DNA from: Bacteroidales bacterium
Lineage (GTDB): Bacteria; Bacteroidota; Bacteroidia; Bacteroidales; WCHB1-69
Direction of reading: 5' to 3'
Assembly: GCA_017394765.1 (NCBI GenBank)
Contig: JAFPXF010000033.1
Location: 1-13,234 of the forward strand
Length of the DNA: 13,234 nt
Every line of letters begins with the position of its first letter. The first letter of the stretch is position 1. The position numbers and the translations under genes were made by a program. Shown here one piece after another: positions 12,798 to 13,234 of the stretch. A model generated the notes under the pieces. That model saw only the letters and a list, made by a program, of their open reading frames with translations. It had not been told where the DNA came from and ran no database searches.

Positions 12798-13203
12798 TGA
12801 ATATTTTTAAAACAAGATTTCTGTTTATGAGCAATTACTCTATTAAATTCGACTTGGGTTTCTTCAGGTTTGCAGGGATTTCCATCCTGCTATTACTAAC
12901 TGTCACTGTCTTCGCACAGCAGTCTTTGCCACGGCAGTATGAATACGATGCAACAGGCAACAGTATTTATCCTCTATTTATTCTGAAGGCAATTCTGGCT
13001 TGAGTTATAATATTCCTTATGGCATTTCCATTTTTGCCTATGGTACTCAAATGTTTGATATTGGAAGAAATACATACAGTCATTGGCCACCTACTTTTGA
13101 AAATGCGTACGATTTCATGACTGCAAACATTGGCTTTTGGGGAGGCCCGAAAGGTGCAATAGTAGGATTTACGCTGGATTTTCTTAAACGTGGTGTGAAA
13201 TAG
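12797..13203 (+). pseudogene. Frameshifted secreted YD-repeat-type small protein / RHS-like tip
   Basis: Two overlapping reading frames that look like one gene. Frame A runs from ATG 12797 (or the in-frame ATG 12827) to TGA 13003: a signal peptide (GFFRFAGISILLLLTVTVFA then QQ) followed by LPRQYEYDATGNSIY, where YEYDATGN is the RHS YD-repeat signature. Frame B continues SEGNSGLSYNIPYGISIFAY to a Gly-rich end (GGPKGAIVGFTLDFLKRGVK) and stops at 13201-13203. The frames are joined if 11 bases between two TATTTAT copies (12964-12970 and 12975-12981) are removed, giving a 131-residue product from 12797. The second half resembles no family I know but could be a toxin tip or a remnant of a larger RHS protein, since no barrel lies between. 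AT-rich. The ATG at 12797 overlaps the preceding stop (TGATG). Confidence 0.6.
12964..12981 (+). repeat. 7-bp direct repeat TATTTAT, period 11
   Basis: TATTTAT occurs at 12964-12970 and 12975-12981. The 11-base period changes the reading frame; deleting 12971-12981 reads GNSIY straight into SEGNSG. It marks the probable site of the frameshift in the secreted fragment. Confidence 0.7.
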
Positions 13204-13234
13204 ACTGCCAATTATTTATCTGAATTTGAAATGG

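Overview
The window looks like a chromosomal segment from a Bacteroidota bacterium, most likely Bacteroidales. Six TAnnTTTG-type -7 boxes stand upstream of genes, clear Shine-Dalgarno sequences are absent, and the gene families (RHS-core orphan, YEYDATGN secreted fragment, DUF4954-like protein, sugar-transfer ATP-grasp genes) fit that phylum. The genus cannot be named from sequence alone. The central genes are GC-rich; the two ends are AT-rich and carry RHS-like debris.

Layout. (1) 1-1325: an orphan RHS C-terminal module carrying a metzincin-type zinc-protease motif, followed with an ATGA overlap by a small membrane-anchored protein that is a candidate immunity partner. (2) 1325-1685: no convincing gene; a -7-like box, several palindromes (two of them covarying REP-like hairpins) and a 14-bp tandem repeat. 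(3) 1686-2291, minus strand: a charged helical protein with three 27-residue LEA-like repeats. (4) 2415-6577: a tightly packed plus-strand operon with one left-handed beta-helix acyltransferase and three consecutive, diverged sugar-transfer-associated ATP-grasp genes. (5) 6618-8997: a GalE-type epimerase with its own promoter and a TviB/WbpO-type nucleotide-sugar dehydrogenase. (6) 9039-10493: a secreted right-handed parallel beta-helix protein, closed by a strong intrinsic terminator. (7) 10599-12797: a 732-residue DUF4954-like hexapeptide-repeat protein whose promoter abuts that terminator. (8) 12797-13203: a secreted YEYDATGN-type small gene split by a frameshift that removal of one 11-bp unit would repair.

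How the genes may work together (inference). The epimerase has a small residue (Ser300) where E. coli GalE has the Tyr299 gate, so it may interconvert N-acetylated UDP-sugars. The next enzyme would oxidise C6 to a carboxylate, giving a UDP-N-acetylhexosaminuronic acid. ATP-grasp enzymes join carboxylates to nucleophiles, so the three paralogues could decorate such uronic acids or a related cell-surface glycan, with O-acylation by the LbH enzyme and processing by the secreted beta-helix protein. No glycosyltransferase, flippase or polymerase is visible here, so the polymer itself would be made elsewhere.

Most worth a second look: the ATP-grasp triplet beside an aminouronic-acid precursor pair; a 7-bp tandem repeat inside the dehydrogenase coding sequence that could switch its frame; covarying REP-like hairpins; and the one-step-repairable frameshift at the right end.
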